From assembly GCF_025165795.1 (NCBI RefSeq), contig NZ_JAJAGO010000002.1:372001-436000 (forward strand): a stretch of 64,000 nt of DNA, written 5' to 3'. Under the pieces are notes generated by a model. It had not been told where the DNA came from and searched no databases. It saw nothing but the letters and a program-made list of their open reading frames with translations. This DNA is from Streptomyces gossypii (lineage in GTDB: Bacteria; Actinomycetota; Actinomycetes; Streptomycetales; Streptomycetaceae). Made by a program: the position numbers and the translations under genes. This document shows, piece after piece, positions 34,973 through 43,220 of this stretch (the first letter of the stretch is position 1; every line of letters starts with the position of its first letter).

Positions 34973-36118
34973 GGCGTCCGTGCTGATCAGGGGGTTGTCG
35001 TGGGTGGTCGTGGCGGATGTAGCGGCCGGGCAGTACCGGGCCCAGGCGTCGTGGAGGTCGGTGGCGTAGTAGCCCTTGACCACGGACCCTTCTCGGGTGC
35101 GGATGTTGCGCGCCTTGATCGGCTGGTTGTCGGCTGTGACGTACTCCGCGAGCCGCTTGGCCAGTTGCCGGGAGTCCAGTGGCTTGCCGCCCATGTCGGC
35201 CCAGGGTGCTTCGTCCATGGCGTTGAGCCCGGCGAGGATCTGCGCGGTGGGCATCCGGTCGGCCCCGCCGAACACGGTGTCGCGCAGGTCGGTGAGCAGC
35301 CGGATGCCTAGTGACGCCTTGTCCCCGGCGGTGGCGGCGGCGACCAGTTCGAGGCAGGCTTGCCGGGCACGCTCAGGCCAGGCTCCGCCTGCCGCGTCCG
35401 CGACGGCGAGCAGCGGTTCCCATACGTCCGCAGGACGGTCGGAGACCCCTTCGGGCATCGCGGGGAAGGCGTCACAGACCTGCTCGCGCACGCTGTCGGT
35501 CCACGTGGTGAGCTGGGTCCGCAGGGCGTGCCCTTCGGGCTCGTTGCGGGTGCGGAAGGGTTCCACCTGCTCGTTGGGTGCGCGGCGTCGCATGCGGATG
35601 ACCACGGAGCGGGTGAGGATCGTGTCGGGCAGCCAGCCAAGCCCGGCCACGGCCACCCCGCAGTAGGAGGGGAAGGGCTGAACGCCCTGGTTGGAGCCGT
35701 CGCCCACGCACCGGTAGGTGACGCCTTTGCGGCGGTGCCCGGCGTTGAGGAAGCCGCGCAGTTCCTCGTTGTCACCGGCCTTGGGGCCGAAGACGGTATC
35801 GATCTCGTCGAAGAGGATCGTGGGGCGCCCCTCGGCCCCGGAGACGGAGCGGAAGAGGGCTGCCGCACTCGCGTTGACCGCCACCATCGGCTGTGGAACG
35901 AGGGTCTCGCAGATCTCCAGCGCCCGCGTCTTCCCCGACCCTGGTTCCGGGGAGAGGAACGCCAACCTCGGTGTGGAGTCGAAGCAGTCGAGAAGGTGCG
36001 TGTGCGCGTCCCACAGCACCACCGCCACGTAGGCGGCTTCGGTGGGGAAGACGTTGAAGCGGCGGTGGAAGGCTTCCACCTCGTTGAGCAGCGCGGCACC
36101 GTCGATGACCTCGGTCAT
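34952..36118 (-). CDS. DUF3631-family P-loop ATPase (AICE replication module)
   Basis: A 388-residue protein with Walker A LSPEPGSGKTRALE (residues ~53-66) and Walker B TILFDEID. The DUF3631 C-terminal half includes LLTDLRDTVFGG and LDSRQLAKRLAEY. Such helicase-like ATPases accompany primase-polymerases in actinobacterial mobile elements and probably replace RepSA for replication. The ATG at 36118 overlaps the stop of the upstream zinc-finger gene by 4 nt (ATGA), so it is coupled to it. Confidence 0.9.
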   Translation of the reverse strand: MTEVIDGAALLNEVEAFHRRFNVFPTEAAYVAVVLWDAHTHLLDCFDSTPRLAFLSPEPGSGKTRALEICETLVPQPMVAVNASAAALFRSVSGAEGRPTILFDEIDTVFGPKAGDNEELRGFLNAGHRRKGVTYRCVGDGSNQGVQPFPSYCGVAVAGLGWLPDTILTRSVVIRMRRRAPNEQVEPFRTRNEPEGHALRTQLTTWTDSVREQVCDAFPAMPEGVSDRPADVWEPLLAVADAAGGAWPERARQACLELVAAATAGDKASLGIRLLTDLRDTVFGGADRMPTAQILAGLNAMDEAPWADMGGKPLDSRQLAKRLAEYVTADNQPIKARNIRTREGSVVKGYYATDLHDAWARYCPAATSATTTHDNPLISTDAVADVAD

Positions 36119-36468
36119 GCGGCGGCCCTCCCTTCGGGCTTGGTGGTGCGGAGCGGGCAGGTCTGGCGGTGCGTGTCGTGGTCTGCGATGAGTGCCAGTA
36201 CGCGGCGTTCTCCGATGGCGCTGCGGTCCCAACCGCAGGCGCACACCGAGGTGGCGGAGGGGACGGTGCGGCGTCCGGGTGCGCGCACGTGAAGCCACGC
36301 GAGCGGGGTGCGGCCGTTGCCGGTGTGCGGGTTCGGGCGAAGAGCTGAAGGGGCGCCCTGCCGGGCGACGTCCTTCGGCGCGCTACGACCGGATGGGGCC
36401 GGGACCGGAGTGGCGGGGTCCGGGCCGTGGTCGGTGGAAGGACGGCGTTTCAGGGGCGGGGCGGTCAT
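36115..36468 (-). CDS. Small Cys/His-containing AICE protein, unknown
   Basis: A 117-residue protein. The Pro-rich N-terminal half is followed by WLHVRAPGRRTVPSATSVCACGW, IADHDTH and CPLR, i.e. a CxC...HxxH...C arrangement that could bind zinc. It overlaps the primase-polymerase stop (ATGA) and the DUF3631 start, so all three are co-translated. Similar small proteins occur in this position in other AICEs, to my knowledge without known function. Confidence 0.72.
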   Translation of the reverse strand: MTAPPLKRRPSTDHGPDPATPVPAPSGRSAPKDVARQGAPSALRPNPHTGNGRTPLAWLHVRAPGRRTVPSATSVCACGWDRSAIGERRVLALIADHDTHRQTCPLRTTKPEGRAAA

Positions 36469-37379
36469 GCCGTCTGCCTTGTGCGGCAGGTGCGGATGGA
36501 CCAGTTCAGAGCGCTGCGCACGGTGGCGCGGCACTCGGACGACGGCAGTCCCGCCGATTCCGCCGCCCCCTGAAACGCTTCTTCGACCACGTGCCGGTCG
36601 ATGTCGCCCCACGCGACGAAGCGGCCCATGGCGCGTGCGGCGGCCAGCAGCCGCGCGTTGCGGGTCCCTTCCGGAGCGGTGGCCACGTCGGCGGATTCGG
36701 CCGTGAGAGCTGCTGAGGCGCGCCGTGAGGCCCGCGAGTGCGACGGCAGGGGCGTTACTGCCCGCAGTTCCTGACGGGCCGTCAGGAGACTGCACAGCCA
36801 TTCCGGCAGGGGTGCGACCGGTGCCGGGTCGGTCACCTGGTAGGCGCCCTCAGGTGTGGTGCTGCCCACTGCGACGACGTACCCGCCGTGCGCGCGGGAA
36901 TCGACCAACGAGGCGATCGTGCCCGCCGTGTTGCCCAGTCGGACACCCACGGGAGCCGCGAAGTACAGGTGGAGTCCGCCGCCCGCAGTCCGCACTGTGC
37001 GAGTGGTGGGGACGGTGTGTCCGGCGCGCTCGCAGAGCGCACGAAAGGTCGCGACGCCGTCAGGCGTCTCGCTCCCGCTCTTGCCCTTGCCTGTCGTCTT
37101 GGGCATGTCGAGGTCGACCACGACCAGGTCGGCCGGGCCGCACGCCACACCGACGTTGAAGGGCCGCACAGACCATGCGGCGTGGATGCGGTCGGGGTCG
37201 GTGGTGGCGCGCTGTTCCCACTTGCGGTGCCCGCCCGCGCAGTCCCCGGTGGCGGGGCACGCGGTCTCACCGTGCAGCGCGGGGCGCTTGGTGCCGGGCA
37301 GCAGGGGGAAGACGGGCCAGCCGCGTTCGGCGGCGTCCAGCGCCGCGCGCAGCAGCGCGGCGCGGGGGTCAGGTGTCAT
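36465..37379 (-). CDS. Bifunctional DNA primase/polymerase (Prim-Pol)
   Basis: A 304-residue replication protein. The N-terminal Prim-Pol domain has RGWPVFPLLPGTKRP, WSVRPFNVGVACG, the acidic catalytic VVVDLDMPK, TVRTAGGGLHLYF and SRAHGGYVVAVGS. The C-terminal PriCT-like helical part is residues ~225-304. Unlike the chromosomal relative at 25289, the catalytic acidic motif is intact. With the DUF3631 ATPase it forms the element's replication set. Confidence 0.92.
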   Translation of the reverse strand: MTPDPRAALLRAALDAAERGWPVFPLLPGTKRPALHGETACPATGDCAGGHRKWEQRATTDPDRIHAAWSVRPFNVGVACGPADLVVVDLDMPKTTGKGKSGSETPDGVATFRALCERAGHTVPTTRTVRTAGGGLHLYFAAPVGVRLGNTAGTIASLVDSRAHGGYVVAVGSTTPEGAYQVTDPAPVAPLPEWLCSLLTARQELRAVTPLPSHSRASRRASAALTAESADVATAPEGTRNARLLAAARAMGRFVAWGDIDRHVVEEAFQGAAESAGLPSSECRATVRSALNWSIRTCRTRQTA

Positions 37380-37468
37380 GCTAGGAAACCTCCTGAGTCT
37401 CGTGATGGGGCTGGAGACCGGAGCGACCGCAGGTTCTTTGGCGAGAAGGGCGGTCGCTCCGGGCGTGT

Positions 37469-37879
37469 TCAGGCGTCAGGGTGGTCGGCGCAGTTGCACT
37501 GGTAGGTGAGCCAGCCGCAGTTGGGGCAGCGGCCGGAGGCCGTGAGGTCCGCGCGACGCCAGGCGCGGTACTGCTGGCGGACGTAGCCGCACGGGTCCGC
37601 TTCGGCCGCCGAAGCGGACCTGGGCGGCCGTGCACCGCCGCCGTGCTGGTCGTTGTTCACGAGCATCAGCGCGCATGCCTCGGCGGACTCGGCCGCCTCG
37701 TCGTCGGCCGGGGTGTTCAGGGCGATGCGATCCCAGTAGGCGGCCAGCCGGAGGCCGTACTTCCGGTCTAGTTCGGCTTCCCAGTCATTGCTGGTGTGGG
37801 TCAGCCAGGCTTCCTCGGTGGCGATGTCGGGTGCGTGGGCGTATGCCTGCTCCGGGGTCGGCCATGAGGTGGTACTCAT
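37469..37879 (-). CDS. AICE hypothetical protein with CxxC motifs
   Basis: A 136-residue protein I do not recognise. The N-terminal half is acidic and Trp-rich (WPTPEQAYAHAPD, TSNDWEAELDRKYGLRLAAYWDRIAL). The C-terminus has CPNCGWLTYQCNC, a likely zinc site. RBS AGGAGAAGCC precedes the ATG. It lies between TraB and the replication module on the same strand. Confidence 0.7.
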   Translation of the reverse strand: MSTTSWPTPEQAYAHAPDIATEEAWLTHTSNDWEAELDRKYGLRLAAYWDRIALNTPADDEAAESAEACALMLVNNDQHGGGARPPRSASAAEADPCGYVRQQYRAWRRADLTASGRCPNCGWLTYQCNCADHPDA

Positions 37880-37960
37880 GCGGCTTCTCCTTCTGGGGTG
37901 TGGGTGGGGCGGTGTTCGGTGTTCGGGTGTGTGGTGGGGTGTTGCGGGGTGGCGTGTGCC

Positions 37961-38115
37961 CCCCTTTACCGTCCTTACCTTGCAGGTCAGAGCCCTTTAC
38001 CTGCCCCTCTACCGGGGTAGAGGGCCCCCGCTACCCCGGCACCCCTTCGAAGATCGCCGCAAAGGGGTGCCGGGCGGGTGTGTCGCGGGGGTGGGTAGGC
38101 AGGGGCCCCTTTACC
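37961..38115. repeat. Three CCCTTTACC repeats at the traB 3' end
   Basis: CCCTTTACC occurs at 37962-37970, 37993-38001 and 38107-38115 (the last at the end of the traB gene). The 231-bp gap 37880-38110 also holds a 9-bp palindrome CCCTCTACC-gg-GGTAGAGGG (38005-38024). TraB-type translocases bind short direct repeats at the clt locus close to traB, so this is a transfer-site candidate. Confidence 0.45.
38035..38074 (-). terminator. Terminator after traB
   Basis: CCCGGCACCCCTT and AAGGGGTGCCGGG form a perfect 13-bp stem with a 14-nt loop, about 36 bp beyond the traB stop on the minus strand. Confidence 0.7.
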
Positions 38116-40276
38116 CGGCGAGGAGGATCTCCGCGGGAACGGCGCCTTCGATGTCGCGCCGCTGGTACCCGGCGCCGTTCGCGCCGGAGATCTTGACCTG
38201 CTTGCTGGTGCGCTTGACTCCGGCGTTCTCCAGCTCGTTGGCGAGCCGCTCGGCGTTCCAGTCGCCGTACTCGTCCTCATCGAGGTTGACCAGAGCGGCC
38301 AGCAGATCGGTGGTGAACATCCGCACGCTGTGCCGCATCGCCTCCAGCACATCGGAGATGACGGCGGGAACGGTGACACCGGCTGCGTCCGCGGCGGCGG
38401 TCACGTCACCGGCCGCATCCCCGGTGAGCTGCCCGGCAGCCTCACGCAGACTCCGGCCCTTCTGGCACAGCGTGGCGAAGCCGGGGCCGTCCAGGTAGTC
38501 CGCCCGCACGGTCACGTAGGACGCGGGTCCGGTGACCAGCACTCCCGTGCCTACATGGTCTTCGGACAGGACCGAGGCGTCCGCGCCCTGGGCGGCCTTG
38601 CCCTTGCCCAGCACCATGTCCGAGGAAGCGCGGTCGACCACCTGTGTCGAGTACCGCAGGGTGATGATCTCCCGCAGCTTGGTCGGCACGGATTCAGCGT
38701 CCGGGCGCTGGCTGGCGAAGTTGGAGATGAACCCGGCGGCCGGACCGCGGCGGGCGACGCGGCACAGGTCGTTGATGACCTGCTCCCGGTCCTCGCGCTC
38801 CATCGCGGTGAAGTACTCCTGCAACTCATCGATCGTGACGAAGATGACCGGCAGGTTGTACTTCTGGGAGATCGCCGGAGTCAGCTTCCCCTCCGGGCAG
38901 ATGGAGGTGGGCAGCTCCCGCAGCAGCGCGAAGCGGCGTTCCATCTCACCCAGCAGCTCTTTCAGCATCTCCTTCAGCGCTTCCACGGCGTCGTCCTCGG
39001 CGCCCATGACCAGGCGGTGCGCGACGGCCTTCATGGGCATCCAGTCCGCGCCGCCCTTGCCGTCGGCGACGTAGTGCCGCACCCACGGGTCGAGCAGCCC
39101 GGCCGCGGTCATCAGCCGCTGCGTGAAGGTCTTCCCCCTGCGGGGGAGACCGCCGAAGAACATCGACTGCCACATGATCGGCACGGTGATGCGGTTGCCG
39201 CGGGCGTCCTGCCCGAAGGGGATCGGGTCCCACACCGAGAACTTCTCCGCCGCGGCCAGCGGCGACGGGTTCGGCGCACCGAGGTAGGGGTCATCATCAG
39301 CCACCCACATGCTTACGCGCCCGGCGTTGCCGCCCTTCGCGGCGCGCACGCGGGACATGATGACCTGGATCTCATCCACGCCGAGTTCCTGCGCGAGGAC
39401 CTCCCGCTTGGCCAGCACATCGGAGGCGGTCTTGCCGCCGCCGCGGGGCAGGTCGAAGATCACTGCCCAGCCGCGGCCGTCGCGGACCGGCCCCATCGAG
39501 CACGACACGCGCGGAGCATCCTTGTCGTCTTTGCCGCTGCCGCTTTTCAGGAGGCCGGCGGCGCGCAGCGCCTCGTTGAGCTGCTGCGCGGACATGTCCA
39601 CCTTCAACGGCGGCGCGCCCTGGTCGAGGAACTGCGTTTCCTTGCCGCGCCCGAGGTAGGCCAGCGGGACACCCACGGCTGTGGCCGCGCCGGTCTGCAA
39701 CAGCGGATCAGCCAGCGCGAACCCCGCGGCAGCGGCAGCCACACCGACGGCGGCGATACCGAAACGCCAGCGGCGCGTCTGGGTGCGCTCCGCGTGCGCG
39801 GCCTGGTGCCGCAACGCGAGTTCGACGTCCTCCGGCCGGGCCTTGGTCTGCACGCGCAGGGCCTTCACCGCGGCGGTGTGCTCCTGCGCGGTGAGGGTGG
39901 GCCAGATACCCACGGTGGCGCGGTAGAGACCGCGGCAGGCCAGCAGCACGGCTTTCATCAGGTACTTCGGTGCCCGGATGCCGTGGTAGCGGGTGTGCCA
40001 CCAGGTCAGACGGCCCAGCGCGGTCACATTCGCCACGATGGAGGCACGCGAGCGGGCCCACACCGGCAGTACCGGGGCATCGGGGACGGTCAGCCAGTCC
40101 GCGAGCGGGTTGTCCGCCCGGTCAACCGCCTCCACCAGCGGGGCAGACGCCGCACCTGTGGCGGGCGGCGCCTTGACCAGGCTCACCACCGGGGAAGCCG
40201 CGGCTTCCCGAGCAGCGCGGTGCGCATCGAGGTCGTGCACGGAGCCCGCATCGGCCCGTGCCGTGGTTTCGGTCAT
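38111..40276 (-). CDS. traB: FtsK/SpoIIIE-type conjugative DNA translocase (TraB-like)
   Basis: A 721-residue transfer protein for double-stranded DNA conjugation. It has an N-terminal soluble part, two membrane helices near residues 170-210, and an FtsK-type ATPase with Walker A GGLPRRGKTFT and Walker B PVIFVTIDELQEYF. A C-terminal winged-helix-like region (ERLANELENAGVKRTSKQVKISG) would read the element's clt repeats. AICE TraB proteins move DNA between mycelia without a relaxase (established knowledge). The length is normal. Confidence 0.93.
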   Translation of the reverse strand: MTETTARADAGSVHDLDAHRAAREAAASPVVSLVKAPPATGAASAPLVEAVDRADNPLADWLTVPDAPVLPVWARSRASIVANVTALGRLTWWHTRYHGIRAPKYLMKAVLLACRGLYRATVGIWPTLTAQEHTAAVKALRVQTKARPEDVELALRHQAAHAERTQTRRWRFGIAAVGVAAAAAGFALADPLLQTGAATAVGVPLAYLGRGKETQFLDQGAPPLKVDMSAQQLNEALRAAGLLKSGSGKDDKDAPRVSCSMGPVRDGRGWAVIFDLPRGGGKTASDVLAKREVLAQELGVDEIQVIMSRVRAAKGGNAGRVSMWVADDDPYLGAPNPSPLAAAEKFSVWDPIPFGQDARGNRITVPIMWQSMFFGGLPRRGKTFTQRLMTAAGLLDPWVRHYVADGKGGADWMPMKAVAHRLVMGAEDDAVEALKEMLKELLGEMERRFALLRELPTSICPEGKLTPAISQKYNLPVIFVTIDELQEYFTAMEREDREQVINDLCRVARRGPAAGFISNFASQRPDAESVPTKLREIITLRYSTQVVDRASSDMVLGKGKAAQGADASVLSEDHVGTGVLVTGPASYVTVRADYLDGPGFATLCQKGRSLREAAGQLTGDAAGDVTAAADAAGVTVPAVISDVLEAMRHSVRMFTTDLLAALVNLDEDEYGDWNAERLANELENAGVKRTSKQVKISGANGAGYQRRDIEGAVPAEILLAG

Positions 40277-40367
40277 GATGGTCTCTCCTGTTCACACATC
40301 AGTCGTGCGTGCGGGGGCCCGCGACGGCCGACGAGCTTCCCGGCATGGCGGCCGTCGCGGGGCGGAA

Positions 40368-40682
40368 CTAGTGGCGGGCGCGCTCGACCGCGCGGAGACG
40401 CTTCTCGGCGTCCTTGCGCTGCTGCCGGGCGGTTGCCTTCTCGGTGCCGGATGCGCAGCGCTCCGCCACACGGGCAGCAGCGAGATCCTGCTTCGCGGTG
40501 TCCAGCAGCCGGGCGTGTGCCTGGCTTTCGCGGCGGGCGCGGTCCTCGGCGGCCTGGTCGATCCGCTCGATCTGCTTCTCGATACGGGAGATGTCGCCAG
40601 CACAGCGCTTGGCGCCCTGGAACAGCAGCTTCGCGCGCTGGGCCTTCTCGCTGCGGGTGTAGGTGCGCTCGGGAAGCGGCAT
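40368..40682 (-). CDS. AICE hypothetical coiled-coil protein
   Basis: A 104-residue, highly charged protein predicted to be almost entirely helical (ISRIEKQIERIDQAAEDRARRE, then KATARQQRKDAEKRLRAVERARH, read in pieces). There is no known domain. The ATG at 40682 (PLPERTYTRSEKAQR) follows GAGAGGAGCCCCC. It lies immediately upstream of traB, so a structural role in transfer is possible but unproven. Confidence 0.72.
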   Translation of the reverse strand: MPLPERTYTRSEKAQRAKLLFQGAKRCAGDISRIEKQIERIDQAAEDRARRESQAHARLLDTAKQDLAAARVAERCASGTEKATARQQRKDAEKRLRAVERARH

Positions 40683-40773
40683 GGGGGCTCCTCTCGGGCA
40701 CCGGGACTGTCCCGGCCCCACCACGCCCGCCAGCCCCGAAAAGTGGGGGCTGGTTGGCGCGGAAGGGTCGGGG

Positions 40774-41079
40774 TCACTGGTCCTTGCGGAAGTCGGCCAG
40801 CACCGAGCGCAGGACGACCACGCACACGGTCAGCGCGACGGCGCCGATGGCCACGGCGATGAACGAGATAGCCAGGGCCAGCGCGAGGAACGAACCGCCG
40901 ATGCCGATGGCCAGCCACTTCCCCGCCGCACCGCCCGCAACGGCCGCGGCCGGGGCGGTTGGTGCGACCGGGTGGTGGGTGTGGTGGCAGGCGGGGGGCG
41001 GTGCGCTCTGGTAGCAGGCGCACCCGGCGCCGTGCTGGTGCTCCAGCCCCGGCGGGCGGTATGCGGGCAGGTCAGACAC
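40774..41079 (-). CDS. Small AICE membrane protein (Spd-like)
   Basis: A 101-residue protein. The N-terminal His/Cys/Pro-rich part (HQHGAGCACYQ, CHHTHHP) precedes two closely spaced membrane helices and a short charged tail (RSVLADFRKDQ). Small hydrophobic proteins in this position in Streptomyces plasmids and AICEs act in intramycelial spread. Assignment here is by context and topology. Confidence 0.72.
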   Translation of the reverse strand: MSDLPAYRPPGLEHQHGAGCACYQSAPPPACHHTHHPVAPTAPAAAVAGGAAGKWLAIGIGGSFLALALAISFIAVAIGAVALTVCVVVLRSVLADFRKDQ

Positions 41080-41107
41080 GGTGAATCTCCTTGCGCAGTC
41101 GGGTGGT

Positions 41108-41491
41108 TCAGGCCGCTTGCTGTTCTTCGGGGTAGGCGCAGGTGATGCAGCACCCGAGGGAGAGCGGGATGCAGTAGGGCTGCACCGCGTGGCAGTCGGG
41201 GCAGATACGGCGGGCTTTGGTCGCCGCAGCCAGCGCCCACCACCGCGCAGGCGTCATGGGCCGTACGGGCTTCGCCGCATCGACGCGGTAGAGGTAGGCG
41301 ACCAGCGGGGGCCGCCCGCGACGGCGGGGGCGCATCACCTGGGCACCGATGTCCTGACCACCGGGCCGCAGCCCACACGCCCGCAGTTGGCGGCGGGTGG
41401 CGTAGCCGTCCGGGGCGTACCGCCACGGGAACGTCGGGACGCCGTAGGTGGCGCCCGAGGGGTCGTAGCACTTGCTGTACGCGGCGGACAT
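41108..41491 (-). CDS. AICE RRQ-type zinc-binding protein
   Basis: A 127-residue protein with YATRRQLRACGLRPGGQ, a segment recurring in AICE transfer operons, and a C-terminal CPDCHAVQPYCIP...CCITC zinc-ribbon-like region. The ATG overlaps the TGA of the DUF2637 gene by 1 nt (TGATG), so translation is coupled. The function is unknown. A role in plasmid spread is inferred from the operon. Confidence 0.75.
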   Translation of the reverse strand: MSAAYSKCYDPSGATYGVPTFPWRYAPDGYATRRQLRACGLRPGGQDIGAQVMRPRRRGRPPLVAYLYRVDAAKPVRPMTPARWWALAAATKARRICPDCHAVQPYCIPLSLGCCITCAYPEEQQAA

Positions 41492-42339
41492 CAGGCAGCC
41501 GCCTCGTCCGGCCGCGCGGCGCGCTCAGCCCGCAGGGTCTCGCGCAGCCCGCGTGCTTTGTCGGCTGAGGTGTGGACGGCCTTGCGGATGCCCTCGGCCG
41601 TCAGCTTGTCGTCGGGCCAGTCGGCGGTGGCCGACCGTGCCTCATCGAGGAGTTGGGCCGGGGTGCGGGTCGGCCGACTGGTGCGGGCGGCAGCGGGTAC
41701 CCGACCGGTCGCCCGACGCGGCAGGCCCGACTCCGCCGCGACAGTCGCCAGGACCGGCGCGGACTCGACCGGCACCGCCGACTCGACCGGTGCCGACACT
41801 GGAAGCGCGGTCGAGTCGGGCACCGTGGCGACCGGCTCCGGGGTCGACTCTTCCAGGTCAGAGGTAGACCGATTGATGTCGACCTGAGTCGATTTCTGAT
41901 CGTCTGTGCTGGTGTCCGGTCGGTGGTGCAGGACCTTGGCGACGAGGTCGGAGCCGAAGAAAATCGACCCGACCGGCAACGAGGTGGCCAGTAAGACCAG
42001 CGCCCAGTTGGCCGGTGCCCACTGGGCAAGCTGCACCTGCTGCCCGCCGTCGTGCAGGTCGGGAACCAGTCCGTGCACGTAGTTCAGCGCGAGTGAGGCC
42101 AGGGTGTATCCGGCCAGCACCCGCAGCGCAAACCGCCGGTCAGCCCCCGGCAGCACGAGGGTGGCGACCAAGGCCAGGGCCATCAGGCCGTCGACCACGA
42201 TGGGGTAGAGCAGCGCGGCGGTCGGGTCGGCGCCCACTGTGGTGGCCACGTCCCGCAGCGCGTTCCACGACACTCGGAAGGCCATGCCGACCACGGCGAC
42301 CAGAGCCAGGACAAGCAGCGCCTTCGCGGTCCGGTTCAC
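41491..42339 (-). CDS. DUF2637 membrane protein (SpdB-like)
   Basis: A 282-residue protein. Four membrane helices lie in the first 130 residues (starting TAKALLVLALVAVVGMAF), then a Pro/Val/Ser-rich linker with repeated PVESA, and a C-terminal helical DNA-binding-like segment (TRTPAQLLDEARSATADWP, LTAEGIRKAVHTSADKARG). This is the DUF2637/Spd architecture of conjugative elements. The GTG start overlaps the stop of the Pycsar-like gene (GTGA). Confidence 0.88.
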   Translation of the reverse strand: MNRTAKALLVLALVAVVGMAFRVSWNALRDVATTVGADPTAALLYPIVVDGLMALALVATLVLPGADRRFALRVLAGYTLASLALNYVHGLVPDLHDGGQQVQLAQWAPANWALVLLATSLPVGSIFFGSDLVAKVLHHRPDTSTDDQKSTQVDINRSTSDLEESTPEPVATVPDSTALPVSAPVESAVPVESAPVLATVAAESGLPRRATGRVPAAARTSRPTRTPAQLLDEARSATADWPDDKLTAEGIRKAVHTSADKARGLRETLRAERAARPDEAAA

Positions 42340-42782
42340 GCCGCACCCCGCAGGGTCACCAGAGCGGCCACGAACAGCGGCGAGGCGGTCAGCAGCGTCA
42401 GATTCACCGCAGTCTGCACGCCGCGCATCTTCGACATCACGATGCCGGACAGCGCCACCACATGGTCAGCCGTCCGGTCCTCAGCCAGCTCCGTAGTGAG
42501 CTGGGCGGCCGTCAGTTCCGCCCACCGGGGGAATCCGACGCGGGCGGCGGTCGGGGAGATCCGGGGCCGCACCACCAGCAGGAGCTGCGTCACCGACGCC
42601 AGCAGCAGCACCACCGCCAGACCGCCCAGCAGCCGCGCCCCCAGGGGCACGCCGGGCTGGGAACCGAGGGTCCACACACCCGCCAGTGCCACCCCGTTGA
42701 AGGCGAGCAGCAGACCGGCCTTCGTGTCGGTGCGGGCGATCTCCGCCTTTACCTCGTTCTTCGCCTCGACCACGGCGCTCAT
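42336..42782 (-). CDS. Pycsar effector (PycTM)-like membrane protein
   Basis: A 148-residue protein with the PycTM-type start EIARTDTKAGLLLAFNGVALAG, two helices in the first 75 residues, a conserved middle (LTTELAEDRTADHVVALSGIVMSKMRGVQTAVNL in pieces LAEDRTADH and VALSG), and a final membrane helix. In Pycsar defence such proteins damage the membrane on a cyclic-pyrimidine signal. No cyclase is encoded in the element, so the job here may differ. It is coupled on both sides by 4-nt overlaps. Confidence 0.78.
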   Translation of the reverse strand: MSAVVEAKNEVKAEIARTDTKAGLLLAFNGVALAGVWTLGSQPGVPLGARLLGGLAVVLLLASVTQLLLVVRPRISPTAARVGFPRWAELTAAQLTTELAEDRTADHVVALSGIVMSKMRGVQTAVNLTLLTASPLFVAALVTLRGAA

Positions 42783-43036
42783 GCCGACACCCCCGGCCGG
42801 TTGTGTGCGGTCAGGCGACGGCGTGCCGCGAGGGCCTTGCGCCGGGCCCGCCGGATGCGGCGGGTGTCCAGCTCGGAGGCGGGGCGGTCAAGGCTGATGA
42901 TCTGCGCGTCCAGCAGATCGACCTCAGCCGCGATCAGCGGCATCTCGCGCTCGATGGCGTCCAGCTCCGAATCGAGCGGCTCCATCCAGGGCTCAAAGGC
43001 CGTAACGGCCTCTTCAACAGTGACGATGTGGTTCAT
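42779..43036 (-). CDS. Small AICE protein (DUF6284-like)
   Basis: An 85-residue protein. An acidic N-terminus (NHIVTVEEAVTAFEPWMEPLDSELDAIE) leads into a helical hairpin and a basic C-terminus (RRIRRARRKALAARRRL). It resembles a family of small AICE proteins that I recall as DUF6284. It is the second visible gene of the transfer operon, after the 53-codon gene, and overlaps the Pycsar-like gene (ATGA). RBS GGAGCACG. The function is unknown. Confidence 0.75.
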   Translation of the reverse strand: MNHIVTVEEAVTAFEPWMEPLDSELDAIEREMPLIAAEVDLLDAQIISLDRPASELDTRRIRRARRKALAARRRLTAHNRPGVSA

Positions 43037-43160
43037 GGGTCGTGCTCCCTTCGCAGTGGGACGGCCCAACACGGCCCCGGTGGTGAAGCACCGGGGCCGT
43101 ACGCCGTGGGGATGCCGCTCGGCAGGCGAGCGGCGTTGAGACCGCAGGAGAGCGGCCAAG

Positions 43161-43202
43161 TGCCCCGGCCGGGAGTCGAACCCGGCCTGCGACCATCGGG
43201 GC
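43161..43202 (-). ncRNA. tRNA acceptor/T-arm minihelix mimic 1
   Basis: On the minus strand GCCCCG (43202-43197) pairs with CGGGGC, and GCCGGG pairs with CCCGGC around a canonical T-loop TTCGACT, followed by an A in the discriminator position. Only 10 nt join the acceptor strand to the T arm, so D and anticodon arms are absent. It starts 18 nt after the stop of the 53-codon gene. Confidence 0.5.
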
Positions 43203-43220
43203 GGTTGTGCGAACAGGCGC

